Source: Euzebya pacifica
GTDB taxonomy: Bacteria; Actinomycetota; Nitriliruptoria; Euzebyales; Euzebyaceae
Assembly (NCBI RefSeq): GCF_003344865.1
Contig: NZ_CP031166.1
Span: forward strand, 124,001 to 188,000
Length of the DNA: 64,000 nt
Direction: 5' to 3'
Positions 43,201 through 51,376 of the stretch are shown piece by piece. The notes beneath the pieces are model-generated. The model was given only the letters and a program-made list of their open reading frames with translations, was not told the origin of the DNA and did no database searches. Numbering within the stretch: position 1 is the first letter of the stretch; each line of letters starts with the position of its first letter. Both the position numbers and the translations under genes were made by a program.

Positions 43201-43610
43201 TCCTGGCGAAGTGGGCCGACCTGTCGGACCCGACCAACGTTGTGGTGCCGGTCCCGAAGACGATGCGACGGGCCAAGGAGCTGCTCATCAACCACCCCCC
43301 GGCCGGCGTCACCCAGGACAAGCTCGACTGGTACGACGAAGCCCTCTCAGCCCCCTACGACCACCGCACCCAGAGGATCCTGCGGCAAGCAATCATCGAC
43401 CATGACAACCCAGCTGACCAGGCCGTCGAGATCGTCAAGGTCATCCACGACCTGGGACTCGAACCCCAACCGGAGGTCCAACCCCTCCCGGAGATCGAAG
43501 CCGACGACATCTACCTGGTGTGCTGGATGGCCGTGTTGCCCGAATCCAACAGCGCTTCAGACGTGCTGTTGGAGCAGCCTGAGGGCCTTCCTGCGCAGAT
43601 CGACTCATGA
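40218..43610 (+). CDS. PLD-nuclease/SNF2-type helicase fusion
   Basis: The ATGA overlap with the methyltransferase fixes the start. Residues 1-190 are a phospholipase-D-like domain with one HKD motif: HGKAYILETD and, six residues on, GSSN (about 145-165), so a dimer would be needed for cutting. A helicase follows: Walker A GVGLGKT (about 272), DEAH box VVIDEAHAYRN (about 353), motif III TATPVNN, and motifs V-VI ATDVLAEGVNLQQA and QRHGRIDRIG (about 755-800). SNF2-like enzymes translocate along double-stranded DNA. Likely role: ATP-driven scanning and cutting of unmethylated invading DNA. It shares features with DISARM DrmD and other PLD-helicases. Confidence 0.85.
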   Translation: MSHKPEVVSNRHGTVADAIGGYWDHFLTHRPGDLALAIASAYFNPGGFKLLADRLEAAAKVRLLIGAEPDVAADMFRRRSLAASRPGHTMKARLAEALKEHLAEIEVDRDLIAFTPGNDALVERLIAWLRSDAVETRRLTSQFLHGKAYILETDSEGVVAGSSNFTYAGLARNVELNLGHYEPYKVKQVQDWFEELWDEAEAYDLARLYERRFEDHQPWIVFLRMLYERYGDDLDVSDESFGIPMLPFQAEGVMRARRFLARYNGVVIADGVGLGKTFTAGQLIWEAVHDRRQRVLLIAPAALRDGPWAKFLVEHDLEAVTSISYEQLCNDIRLGGTKEVLKHDPDDYAMVVIDEAHAYRNTGTERAGVLRELLKGSPQKDLVLLTATPVNNSLIDLYNLLAYFIRNDGEFMPVGIPSLRKHFAAAQAADPEDLSPDLLFDVLDAVAVRRTRRFVKKHYAGMELPGLGPIRFPEPKVTRVDYDLDAVIPGFFNDFAHALGMDPDDPDTPIPTPDQFDYQSGQLTLARYAPSAFLADPDADPEPYEMQAAGLLRSGLLKRFESSSAAFAKTCRKMAASHDLFLDALDDGWVLTGDALAEYARTDTDYDPSDYDGGGTRGDAADYDLDELRAAVEADRNLLEEFAGRAEAIGVADDPKLDALIEALAAIAEQADHDGLTPREQQDNRKVLLFSYYGDTVDWIMERLADAVVTDPRLAAYTGRVTSVTGDDGDKKEVMYGFAPRTAGAPDGWTDNYDILVATDVLAEGVNLQQARHIINYDLPWNPMRLVQRHGRIDRIGSPHPKVWMRCFFPSDVLDDLLGLEARIQRKIAQAAASIGVEDEIIPDSAVAEVVLAHTKEQIQAIHDEDAALLDDDHAPGALSGEEFRKILADAMDNATTRAKVLGLPWVAGSGFRSSGNPGFVFCARVGDHPEAVFRWVPIDTDGNTLVEADGTTILSDQTLQAIARAQCEPATDFDLPDAARDKAYTAWEAARDDILAKWADLSDPTNVVVPVPKTMRRAKELLINHPPAGVTQDKLDWYDEALSAPYDHRTQRILRQAIIDHDNPADQAVEIVKVIHDLGLEPQPEVQPLPEIEADDIYLVCWMAVLPESNSASDVLLEQPEGLPAQIDS

Positions 43611-44455
43611 TCGGCCAACCCTTGGCGGGTTTTGATCGGCTCAACCGTGCGGTGGTGCGTGGCCGTCGGGCCCCGCACAAGCCACTGCTGGTGCTTGTGA
43701 TGCTCGGCTATCTCTCCCGCGGTAGGGACCGGGTCGCTTATGACGAAGTGGAACCGGTCCTTCGTCGACTGCTTGCCCGGTACAACGCCCAACGGTCCGC
43801 CCAGACCCCGTTCAACCCGTGGCTTCGGCTGCCCGCTGACGGCGTGTTCGAGGTGGCGGGGTGGTCACCGGACCGCGGGTACAGCGACGTTGCGGCCCGC
43901 GGGACCGTCGGCGGGTTCGTGCCGGGAGTCCGGGCTGCGCTGTCGATGGATCCGTTGGCCGTCCCGGCCCTGGCCGCCTCCATGCTGGCCGAGAACTTCG
44001 CGTCGTCGCTGCACGCCGACATCCTCACGACCTGCGGGTTGGCCAACACGGTGCCGGCGGGGCTGCTCGGCACGGGCGGCCGGCCGCGGGACCACGGGTT
44101 TCCCGACCGGGTGTTCGACGCCTGGGGGAGGGCCTGTGTTGTGTGCGGCTGGGACGCTGGCGACGGCACCGACGAGGGGATCGGGGTGCAGGCCGCCCAT
44201 GTCCAGTGGCATTGCTTCGACGGGCCAGACACTGCTGACAACGGCCTGCCGTTGTGCGCGTTGCATCATGTCTGCTTCGACCGTGGCCTGTGGGGCATCA
44301 GCGAGGACTGGACGATCCGGGTTGCATCGAGCGTGGAGGGCGGCCCTGAGGTCCTCCGTGGCCTGATCGACCGGCACAGCCATCCCTTGCGGGGCGAGGG
44401 GACGCTGGCCTCCCACCATGTCGAGTGGCACACCACACAGGTGCTGGCCGTCTGA
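43607..44455 (+). CDS. SBD-HNH restriction endonuclease (ScoMcrA-like)
   Basis: The ATGA overlap with the helicase makes this the third gene of the operon. The N-terminus (FDRLNRAVVRGRRAPHKPLL, GYLSRG, then ENFASSLHADIL near 127) matches the sulfur-binding-domain region of phosphorothioate-dependent McrA enzymes such as ScoMcrA. The C-terminus is an HNH nuclease: CVVCGWD, VQAAHVQWH and CALHHVCFDRG give C-x2-C, the catalytic His and the N/H residues (about 180-226). Family members cut phosphorothioate- or methyl-modified DNA. Whether this protein reads sulfur-modified DNA or has been adapted to the methylase/helicase pair is unknown. At 282 residues it is complete. Confidence 0.8.
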   Translation: MIGQPLAGFDRLNRAVVRGRRAPHKPLLVLVMLGYLSRGRDRVAYDEVEPVLRRLLARYNAQRSAQTPFNPWLRLPADGVFEVAGWSPDRGYSDVAARGTVGGFVPGVRAALSMDPLAVPALAASMLAENFASSLHADILTTCGLANTVPAGLLGTGGRPRDHGFPDRVFDAWGRACVVCGWDAGDGTDEGIGVQAAHVQWHCFDGPDTADNGLPLCALHHVCFDRGLWGISEDWTIRVASSVEGGPEVLRGLIDRHSHPLRGEGTLASHHVEWHTTQVLAV

Positions 44456-44520
44456 CCTCCGGTCAGACGGCCGTCCCCGGGTGGCGGTGGGTGTCGGGGG
44501 GCCGGTCGACCATCTGCCAC

Positions 44521-45726
44521 ATGCCCGTTGTGCCGTGTGCGGAGATCCCGTCGACTGCGGTGATTGCTGCGCATCGGTTGGACGGCCGATCGTGGAAGTG
44601 GGTCGCCGATCGGTACGGGATGACGATCACCGCGGCGCGAAACGAATGGATGATGACGGTCCGACCCCTCCTGGTTGCGGCGTCCAGGGCGGAGGGCAGC
44701 GACCACTGGCGGCTGCGGCACGGCCGGTCGTGCACAGCGGCGGTGTGCGCGGACCGTCAGCTGGAGATGGAGCGTCGGCGGCGTGCCGAGCAGCGGGGCG
44801 ACGCCGCCCCGGTCCCCACCGACGACGAGGCCCTCCTCGACGACGTGGCGGCCGGGATGGTGGCCGGGACCATCGACTGGTACGACGTTGCGGACCGGTT
44901 CGGCCGGTCCCTTGGGTGGGTCCGTGACAGCTGGGAACCACTTCTGATGACGCGGTGGGTGGTGCTGGAGGAGCAGCGGGCTCCTTCTGGGCGGCACGGC
45001 ACCGTCCATGGGTACGTCAAGGACGGGTGTCGAGGGCCTGGCTGCGCTGCTGCGATGAAGGATGACAGCCGCCGGCGCCGCCGGGCTGTTGCCTATGGCC
45101 GGCCTGCGCTGGTTCCGGTCGGCCCGATCGGCGAGCACCTCGACGACCTGGCGGCGGCAGGTGTGGGGATGCCCACGGTGTCCAGACAGGCCGGGGTGGC
45201 GTTGTCGACGGTGCAGTCGATCCGCAGTCGGTCCCGGCCGATGGTCCAAGCCACGACGGCTGATCGGCTCCTGGGGGTCTCCGCATCGATGGCTGCGACG
45301 GTTGACTCGTCCGACACGCGGGCCGTGATCGCCGAGCTGCTCCTGCGCGGGTGGACGAAGGCAGGGATCGCTCGTCAGGTCGTTTCGCCGGGCGCGACGG
45401 TGCTGCACATCGGGGTGCGTCCTCGCACCAGCCGAGCCAACCATGACGCCGTGGCGGCGTTGCTTGACCGGCCGTGGCCCGGCACGCCATCGCTGCCTGC
45501 GCCGATGTGGCCCGACGACCGGGTCGTCTCCTCTGAGTCCGCGAAGGCACTCCTGCTGCTGCTTGCCGAGGCCGGTGTCAACCCACGCCGGGCTGCTGCC
45601 CGGATTGGCGTCGACGCCGATGCACTCGTGGCGATGGGTGAACGGACCACCTTGGGGGTCATCGGCCGGCTCCGGCGGCTGGCGGCAGCACCGCACCAGC
45701 CGATCGTCCGGCCACGGGCCGCCTGA
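44521..45726 (+). CDS. Multi-HTH protein, paralogue of 26841
   Basis: The ATG at 44521 is chosen because the frame before it lies in the nuclease gene's 3' end. The 401 residues repeat the layout of the protein at 26841: DGRSWKWVADRYGMTITAAR (residues 20-39), TIDWYDVADRFGRSLGWVR (about 119), a GRHGT-x3-YVKDGCRGPGC motif (about 160), then GVGMPTVSRQAGVALSTVQ (about 217), RGWTKAGIARQVV (about 278) and AGVNPRRAAARIGVDADAL (about 350). Stretches such as AALLDRPWPG are nearly identical (VALLDRPWPG in the other). Probably DNA-binding; its target is unknown. It lies between two defence genes. Confidence 0.6.
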   Translation: MPVVPCAEIPSTAVIAAHRLDGRSWKWVADRYGMTITAARNEWMMTVRPLLVAASRAEGSDHWRLRHGRSCTAAVCADRQLEMERRRRAEQRGDAAPVPTDDEALLDDVAAGMVAGTIDWYDVADRFGRSLGWVRDSWEPLLMTRWVVLEEQRAPSGRHGTVHGYVKDGCRGPGCAAAMKDDSRRRRRAVAYGRPALVPVGPIGEHLDDLAAAGVGMPTVSRQAGVALSTVQSIRSRSRPMVQATTADRLLGVSASMAATVDSSDTRAVIAELLLRGWTKAGIARQVVSPGATVLHIGVRPRTSRANHDAVAALLDRPWPGTPSLPAPMWPDDRVVSSESAKALLLLLAEAGVNPRRAAARIGVDADALVAMGERTTLGVIGRLRRLAAAPHQPIVRPRAA

Positions 45727-45761
45727 CCGCTGCCTCCTCTACGGCTGGCCCCGGTGGGGGC

Positions 45762-47894
45762 TCAGTCGGTGGCCGGGGGGAGGCTGGTGGATTCCAGGTA
45801 GGCGTCTCGGAGGTCGTCGAGGCGGACGTAGGTTCCGTTGCGTTCGACCGCCCAGGTCTCCCAGCCGTTGACGTTGCCGTTGGCCAGCGTCGCACCGGCC
45901 CCCGACGGGGTGGCGTAGCGGACCCCATCGAGGATGATTGCACCGTCGGTGCTGACGGTTCCGCTGCCCGGTGCCGTTGACCGCAGGTGGGTGATCGTTT
46001 CGTCAGCGAACAGCAGTTCCGCTGCGATGAGGTCGGCAAGGCTGATGTGGCTGCGGTCAACGGAGGTTGCATGCGGGGTGCTGTGACCGTCCCCGACGAC
46101 GATGGGGGCGTCTTCGGGTTCGACGTCTGGGGCAACGGGACTGCGGTCGACGAGGGTCTGGTAGCCACGATGGATGACGTCGGCCATCAGCTTCCGGCGT
46201 GTCTCGCAGAAGGTGTCGTAGTCATCGGTCCACCATCCGTCGTAGAGGGCATGGTCGGCCATCTGTGCGGCCAGGGTCGCGTGGGGGAGGGTGTCGGCGT
46301 GCAGGGGCCAGTAGTGGGCGGGGGCGTCATCGGAGATGTCGCCGTTCTCCACCCAGTCAACGAGGGCGGCGTTGGCAGGACGGTTGGCGAGCGCCGACCA
46401 CTGGGCGCCGGACAGGCCGGTCTGGTGGCGCAGGTAGGCCTTGGGGAACAGGTGATGGCGTTCGATGCCCTTGGCTGCGGTTGAGGGGCCCAGCCGATGG
46501 GAGACCCGTTCGTCGTTGGGGGCGAACAGCACTGGCGCGTCGATGACCACTTGGGCGGCCTCGTAGGCCATGAGGGCCCGGTTGGACCACGACCGCGAAT
46601 CGAGGGCTTCGGGCAGCGACGTGGTGAAGAAGTCGGGGGTCATGATCGCGGCGAGCCGACGTTCGGTTGCGCTGATCAGGTCGACGTCGTCGCGGGTCAT
46701 GGCGTACAGGTCCGCGGCGAGGGTCGATTCGCCCGACCCGGAGTAGCGGCCCGTGACCGATGCGGCGTAGAACCATCGGGCCATGAGGTTCTGCAGATGG
46801 CGTCGGTCGATGCCGCGTTGGCGGCCGTGGGTCCAGATCGCATAGGTCGCAAGGACCGCAAAGTCGCTGTTGACCTGACGGGAGGACCGGTATCCGGCGG
46901 TGTCCAGGACGCGGAGGAACTCGTGCCAGTGGTGGGTGGACAGGACCTCCTCCTGGGCAACTGACCAGGCGGCGAACCGTTCGGCCCGAGTCTGGGTGTC
47001 GTCGTCACCGCGAAGGAACGCGTACACGTCGGAGAGGGCGGCACGACGAAACGCCACCGCGGCGACGACCCTGACCAGCTGGGTGGCGTCGGGGAGGATG
47101 TGGGGGTTGTGCGGGGTCCTGGCGGCCTTGTACGGGCTGTCGGTGTGGGCGGCACGAACCCATTCCTCCAACGCGATCCGGTCCTTCTGGGCATGCACTG
47201 ACATGAGGGTCAGGACGAAGTCGGACTGCCCCAGCGACTTGCCGCCGTTGTTGGTGCGGACAAACACCTCTGCGACGTCCTCCACGTCGGCGTGTTCCTT
47301 CAGCTCAACGACTGCAAGCTTGAACTTGGGAAGGTCAGTCAAGCGGGACAGGTGGGTCTGGACGGTCGCGAGTTCGGTGTCGGTCAGGTCCCTGCCGGTG
47401 GCCTTGAGCCCCTCGACGTAGCCGTTGACCACGGTGAAGGCGTTCTCCGCAAAGGCCTTGGTGATGTCGGGAATCCATTCGGCGTTCTTGGCGATGGCGC
47501 TGTTGGAGGTCTCGAACCGGCCGGTGAGCGGGTTGAACGCGATGCGGATCCGCTGCGACTTGTAGTCCTTGTTGAGGACCTCCGCGCCGTGCAGCACCGC
47601 ATAGATCGACGTGACCCGCTGCTGCCCATCGATCAGCAGCAACGACGGGTCGGCCTCCTTGGTGTCGGTTCCGATGGTCCGGACCGACTCCGACCTCGTG
47701 CGCCACGTCATGATGTTGCCGACCGGGTAGCCCCGGAACAGGCTGTCGAAGAGATCGCGGACATCGACGTTCTTCCACACGAACGGCCGCTGCAGCTCGG
47801 GGAGGGCCAGTTCGCCAGTGGCGACCTGCTCTGCGAGTCGGGACAGCGAAGCGCTCGTGTCGACGAACTTGTCTTCCAGAGCGACAGCGACCAC
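45762..47894 (-). CDS. GmrSD-like DUF262/HNH-type restriction protein
   Basis: A GTG start at 47894. Residues 30-70 (LPELQRPFVWKNVDVRDL, FRGYPVGNIMTW) and LLIDGQQRVTSIYAVLHG near 85-105 are the DUF262 (GmrS) NTPase/nuclease core. About residue 475, GIERHHLFPKAYL is the H-x3-P nuclease motif of DUF1524 (GmrD). Fused in 710 residues, this matches single-chain GmrSD type IV enzymes, which restrict glucosylated or otherwise modified phage DNA. The C-terminal 170 residues include a ISLADLIAAELLFADETI part followed by a strand-rich RAMA-like tail (GAIILDGVRYATPSGAGATL, GWETWAV), a domain typical of modified-DNA readers. It is convergent with 44521. Confidence 0.85.
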   Translation of the reverse strand: MVAVALEDKFVDTSASLSRLAEQVATGELALPELQRPFVWKNVDVRDLFDSLFRGYPVGNIMTWRTRSESVRTIGTDTKEADPSLLLIDGQQRVTSIYAVLHGAEVLNKDYKSQRIRIAFNPLTGRFETSNSAIAKNAEWIPDITKAFAENAFTVVNGYVEGLKATGRDLTDTELATVQTHLSRLTDLPKFKLAVVELKEHADVEDVAEVFVRTNNGGKSLGQSDFVLTLMSVHAQKDRIALEEWVRAAHTDSPYKAARTPHNPHILPDATQLVRVVAAVAFRRAALSDVYAFLRGDDDTQTRAERFAAWSVAQEEVLSTHHWHEFLRVLDTAGYRSSRQVNSDFAVLATYAIWTHGRQRGIDRRHLQNLMARWFYAASVTGRYSGSGESTLAADLYAMTRDDVDLISATERRLAAIMTPDFFTTSLPEALDSRSWSNRALMAYEAAQVVIDAPVLFAPNDERVSHRLGPSTAAKGIERHHLFPKAYLRHQTGLSGAQWSALANRPANAALVDWVENGDISDDAPAHYWPLHADTLPHATLAAQMADHALYDGWWTDDYDTFCETRRKLMADVIHRGYQTLVDRSPVAPDVEPEDAPIVVGDGHSTPHATSVDRSHISLADLIAAELLFADETITHLRSTAPGSGTVSTDGAIILDGVRYATPSGAGATLANGNVNGWETWAVERNGTYVRLDDLRDAYLESTSLPPATD

Positions 47895-48046
47895 AGGTCG
47901 TGTCCTTTCATCCAGTCCAGAGGCAGGGCTGGGTGAGCATACGGGACGACCTGCGCAGGATCGTGGGCAGCGTGCCCGTCACCGGCCCCCTCGGCCGCAG
48001 CAGGGTCGCTGTGACCCGCGGCCTGCTGGGCCGGGGCGTGACCTGG

Positions 48047-48289
48047 TCAGTACTCGTCGACCTCGATGGTGTAGCTGGCGTCTGGATCCAAGTGGTGCCA
48101 GCCGTCCAGGGCCTTGGCGATCTCCGATCCGGTCACCTCGAGTCGGTGGGTCAGGTTGCTCACGTGGGTGCGGGCGGGGTGGCGCATCACCCAGCCGTGG
48201 ACCTCGGCGGCGTCGGACTTCCAGCCCGATTCCTCGGTGAACACCGGGGTGCCGTCGGGTGCGGTGATGTTGGCGTAGAACGTGGTCAC
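48047..48289 (-). CDS. Small beta-rich hypothetical protein
   Basis: A GTG at 48289 gives 80 residues beginning TTFYANITAPDGTPVF; an in-frame ATG at 48385 lies in the promoter K region and is rejected. The end is acidic (SYTIEVDEY). It could be a small immunity-type or antirestriction-size protein, but no motif supports this. It is divergent from 48641. The gap 47895-48046 shows no gene. Confidence 0.5.
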   Translation of the reverse strand: MTTFYANITAPDGTPVFTEESGWKSDAAEVHGWVMRHPARTHVSNLTHRLEVTGSEIAKALDGWHHLDPDASYTIEVDEY

Positions 48290-48388
48290 GGTCCCATTGT
48301 CACGGTTGGGTGCGACATGCGCTTGCTTGCCCGGCGCAACAGCCCAAGTTGAACAACCCTGTCCGCCCACTTCCACCCCGCTCACAAG

Positions 48389-48420
48389 TGCTAGACATCA
48401 TAGCGGTACAATGCTATGGT
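48389..48420 (+). promoter_or_regulatory. Promoter with operator copy K
   Basis: The operator TGCTA-GACATCA-TAGCG (48389-48405) overlaps -35 TAGACA (48392-48397); -10 TATGGT follows after 17 nt (48415-48420). It drives the gene at 48641 through a leader of about 220 nt, as at 3889. Confidence 0.7.
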
Positions 48421-48640
48421 GGGGGTGTGGCACCGAGGCGGTGCCCGATGGCCAACAGGGACCGACCCCGCCCGGTGGGGGAGGAACCGTTCACCGGCCC
48501 CAACCGCACACCAGCGGAATCGCCATCACCCCACCACACGTTAGACAGGCACCCCCTGGCCGACGGATTCGTGGGCGGATGGACACCGGGCACCCAAAGC
48601 CGTCCGCCCGCAGCACACGTCGTGCCGGAGAGGAACCGCC

Positions 48641-50689
48641 ATGTCCACGACCACCGACGCCTTCACCGCCGCGCTCGAGGCCGCCCGAGATGCCGCGATC
48701 ACCGAACTCACCCGTCAGGTCCGCACCCGGATCCCGGCCGCCGTTGCCGTCCAGATCGACATCGAGGACGAGGACCTGCCGGGCCACCAGATCACCTTCA
48801 TCGGAGCCGTCCGGCTCGCCGGCGGCCGCGTCCTCCACACCGACCCCGGCGGGCTGCCGTGGGACGACGGCTGCGACTTCGCCGGCGAGGACCGCCACCT
48901 GATCGCCGATGCCGCCGACTGGGATCCCGACAACGACCCGGCCGATGAGTTCCACCAGTGGGTGGAGGAGTTCCGTGACGACACCCGCGAGTGGCCCACC
49001 TCGCTGGTGGACACCTTCCGGTACGCCGACGGCGCATGGATCGACCTGGACGGCCCGTCCGTCAACACCGCCGATCCGGTCGACGGCGACGGTGACGGCC
49101 CGGTTGAACGGCGGGCGGTCGAGTTCGGCATCGAGCACCTGCCCGACGGCACCATCGAGTCGCTGATCGACCAGGCCGGGGTGACCAGTGACGTCATCGA
49201 CGGCGTGCACATCCGCAACGCGGCCGCCCACGGGATCACCCTGCGGGTCCACGAGGGGTTCGCCGCCGACTGGGATCCCGACGGCACCGGGGCCATCGAC
49301 TGGGACGCCGTTCTCGCCGCACTCGTTGCCGATGCCGACTACTCGGCGCTGCTCGGGCCGATCCGTGCCGCCGTGGAGGGCGGCTTCGACGTGGTGATGT
49401 TCGTTCAGGACGGCCCCCGCCCACCGGCCCCCAACACCGGCCGGATCACCGGCATCGCCACGGGACGGATGGTGCACGGACCGGTGGCGGAGCGGGTCGT
49501 GGCCGATCTCGCCGGCGCGGTCGGTTCGGAGGTCCCCGGCGGGCTGACCGTGGTGGCCGATGACCGGGCGGCACGCCGGTTCGACGGTGGCGAACCGCAG
49601 TCGGTGTGGCTTGCCCCCACCGGGCCGGTCGACCCCGACGCGATCGGCGACGGGAACTTCCGCAACGTCGTCGGCAACGCAGCCGCACGGTTCGCCGATC
49701 TCATCGAGGTGTCCAACCTCGAACAGCACCGCACCAGCACCTACATGGACGCCACCGTCGTGTTCACCGCAGCCGACCGGCGGCTCATCGACAACCGGTC
49801 GGGCCGGTGCATCTTCGATGGCGTGTGGATCGACGGGGGCGACCCGTCGGGGGCCGACCCGATGTACCTGACCGTTGACGGCCCGTCGGTCAGTGAGGCC
49901 ATGCGGCTGCTCGCCGGAGAGGGCGCCTACGGACTGCTGGCCGTCACGGCACTGGCCCGTGCCAACGAGGCCACCACCGTCCGGGTCGTCGCAATCGGCT
50001 GGAACGACGCGGTCGGTTCGGTGGCCCGGTGGGCCGAGTCGATGGCACCGTCGCAGACCGCCGGCGTCGTGGGCGGCATCGGGTCGGTCACGCTGGAGGT
50101 CACCGGCGGCGTCGCACGACTGGTCGGGTTCACCGAGGCCGACGGCCGGCGTTGGGTGTCCGGCCCGCCGACCGATGGGCTTGCGGAGGCGTTCGTTGGC
50201 AGCGACGCCCGCCTCCTCGTTCAGATGGCGTCCAACGGCGCGGCTTGGGACCTGCCCGCAGGGTCAAGAGGCGAGTTCGTCGTCACGACCGCCGGGACAT
50301 GGGAGGCCGGCACCAAGGCGGGGTTGCGGGCGGACGGGCCGATGTGGCGGATCGCCTGCCGCGACGGCCTGACCGACGGCAACGGTTTGGTGTTCTGGTC
50401 CGATGAGGACGGCTGGGGGACCGATGACGGGACGTGGGCGACCCGCTACACCGACGCGCAGAAGGCCGCCGGCGACCTGCCGCTGCCCGACGGCGACGGT
50501 CCGGTGTGGTGGGTGCCAGACGCGCCCACGGGACGGCAGCACACCAAGGCCGTCGATGACCTCGCTGCCATGGGGGTGTCGCGCCGGCTGGCCGGCCGGA
50601 TCATCACCCAGGGGATCTATGACCGGGCCCCTGACCCGGTGGCGGCGGCCGACGCTGTGGCGGCCCGGACCCGCTCGCAGCGCCGCTAG
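48641..50689 (+). CDS. Large unknown acidic protein, operator-linked
   Basis: The ATG follows GGAGAGGAACCGCC. The first 60 residues (AFTAALEAARDAAITELTRQ, then HQITFIGAVRLAGGRVLH) share the helix-strand-strand plan of the proteins at 28259 and 4136, and DGAWIDLDG is followed by an acidic linker. The rest of the 682 residues alternates strands and helices with many Asp and Trp; no Cys clusters, no Walker motif and no nuclease signature were seen. The last 40 residues (DDLAAMGVSRRLAGRIITQ) form helices resembling a helix-hairpin-helix. The 220-nt leader shows no convincing gene. Confidence 0.65.
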   Translation: MSTTTDAFTAALEAARDAAITELTRQVRTRIPAAVAVQIDIEDEDLPGHQITFIGAVRLAGGRVLHTDPGGLPWDDGCDFAGEDRHLIADAADWDPDNDPADEFHQWVEEFRDDTREWPTSLVDTFRYADGAWIDLDGPSVNTADPVDGDGDGPVERRAVEFGIEHLPDGTIESLIDQAGVTSDVIDGVHIRNAAAHGITLRVHEGFAADWDPDGTGAIDWDAVLAALVADADYSALLGPIRAAVEGGFDVVMFVQDGPRPPAPNTGRITGIATGRMVHGPVAERVVADLAGAVGSEVPGGLTVVADDRAARRFDGGEPQSVWLAPTGPVDPDAIGDGNFRNVVGNAAARFADLIEVSNLEQHRTSTYMDATVVFTAADRRLIDNRSGRCIFDGVWIDGGDPSGADPMYLTVDGPSVSEAMRLLAGEGAYGLLAVTALARANEATTVRVVAIGWNDAVGSVARWAESMAPSQTAGVVGGIGSVTLEVTGGVARLVGFTEADGRRWVSGPPTDGLAEAFVGSDARLLVQMASNGAAWDLPAGSRGEFVVTTAGTWEAGTKAGLRADGPMWRIACRDGLTDGNGLVFWSDEDGWGTDDGTWATRYTDAQKAAGDLPLPDGDGPVWWVPDAPTGRQHTKAVDDLAAMGVSRRLAGRIITQGIYDRAPDPVAAADAVAARTRSQRR

Positions 50690-51018
50690 GCGGATGAGGG
50701 GACCGTCGAACGGGTCTGCGGTAGCGATGGGTGGGCAGGCCGCGGCCGGGGTGCGGGCGACAGGAGGCGGCGATGCGGGCGGTAGCCACGTGGCCGGCCC
50801 CGCCCAGGTCGTCACCGGTGAGCACCTTGGCTGCGACGGCGAGACCCAGGCGTTGATGGACGGGCCGCGCCCGTGACTGAATCAGGTCCGTTCCATGTCG
50901 GGTCGCATTGGTATTGGACCGGCTGACTTCCAAGGCTTACTCGTCCAACCACCCGAGAGGGACTTGTCTGGCATGACCCAGGAGGACCGGGGGCTGGTGC
51001 GGTGCCACGGCTCTCTGG
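50690..51018. other. 330-bp gap without a supported gene
   Basis: A 60-codon plus-strand frame (50694-50876) is Gly-rich and has no ribosome-binding site. Minus-strand frames are Arg/Pro-rich. No operator copy or clear hairpin was seen. Confidence 0.45.
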
Positions 51019-51276
51019 TTACGGGTTGGCCAGTCCGGTCAGCGCTGCGGCAACCGCGGCGACCGCGGTGGCGTGTGAGGATGCGGCGGCGGCTCGTTTG
51101 GCGAGGTCTTCGAATGCGGCTGCCGGATTGGCGCACACGGCTGCTGCGACGACGTCGGCCTGCCGGTCCGACCCGACGGGCCGGCCGATCGCATCCAGTG
51201 CGTCGGCCAGTATGCGGCAGGCCGCTTCTGGCCCATCGACGACCGTCGGGTGTGACTCGACGAGGTTGGTTGCCAT
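51019..51276 (-). CDS. Small helical hypothetical protein
   Basis: CAGGAG seven bases before the ATG at 51276 decides the start over an upstream ATG at 51348. The 85-residue product is Ala-rich and helical (EAACRILADALDAIGRPVGS, FEDLAKRAAAASSHATAVAA). It is divergent from the dCTP deaminase gene. Not recognised. Confidence 0.5.
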   Translation of the reverse strand: MATNLVESHPTVVDGPEAACRILADALDAIGRPVGSDRQADVVAAAVCANPAAAFEDLAKRAAAASSHATAVAAVAAALTGLANP

Positions 51277-51376
51277 GGTGAACTCCTGGACTGCGGGGTG
51301 GCAAGCGACCAACCCATCGGCCGGGCCCAACGAACTGTGAGCGGTCATGTCGTCGGGCGGGTGCACCATCGTGGTG

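Noticed and set aside
50694-50876. A 60-codon plus-strand frame
   Set aside because: Gly-rich, without a ribosome-binding site or any motif.
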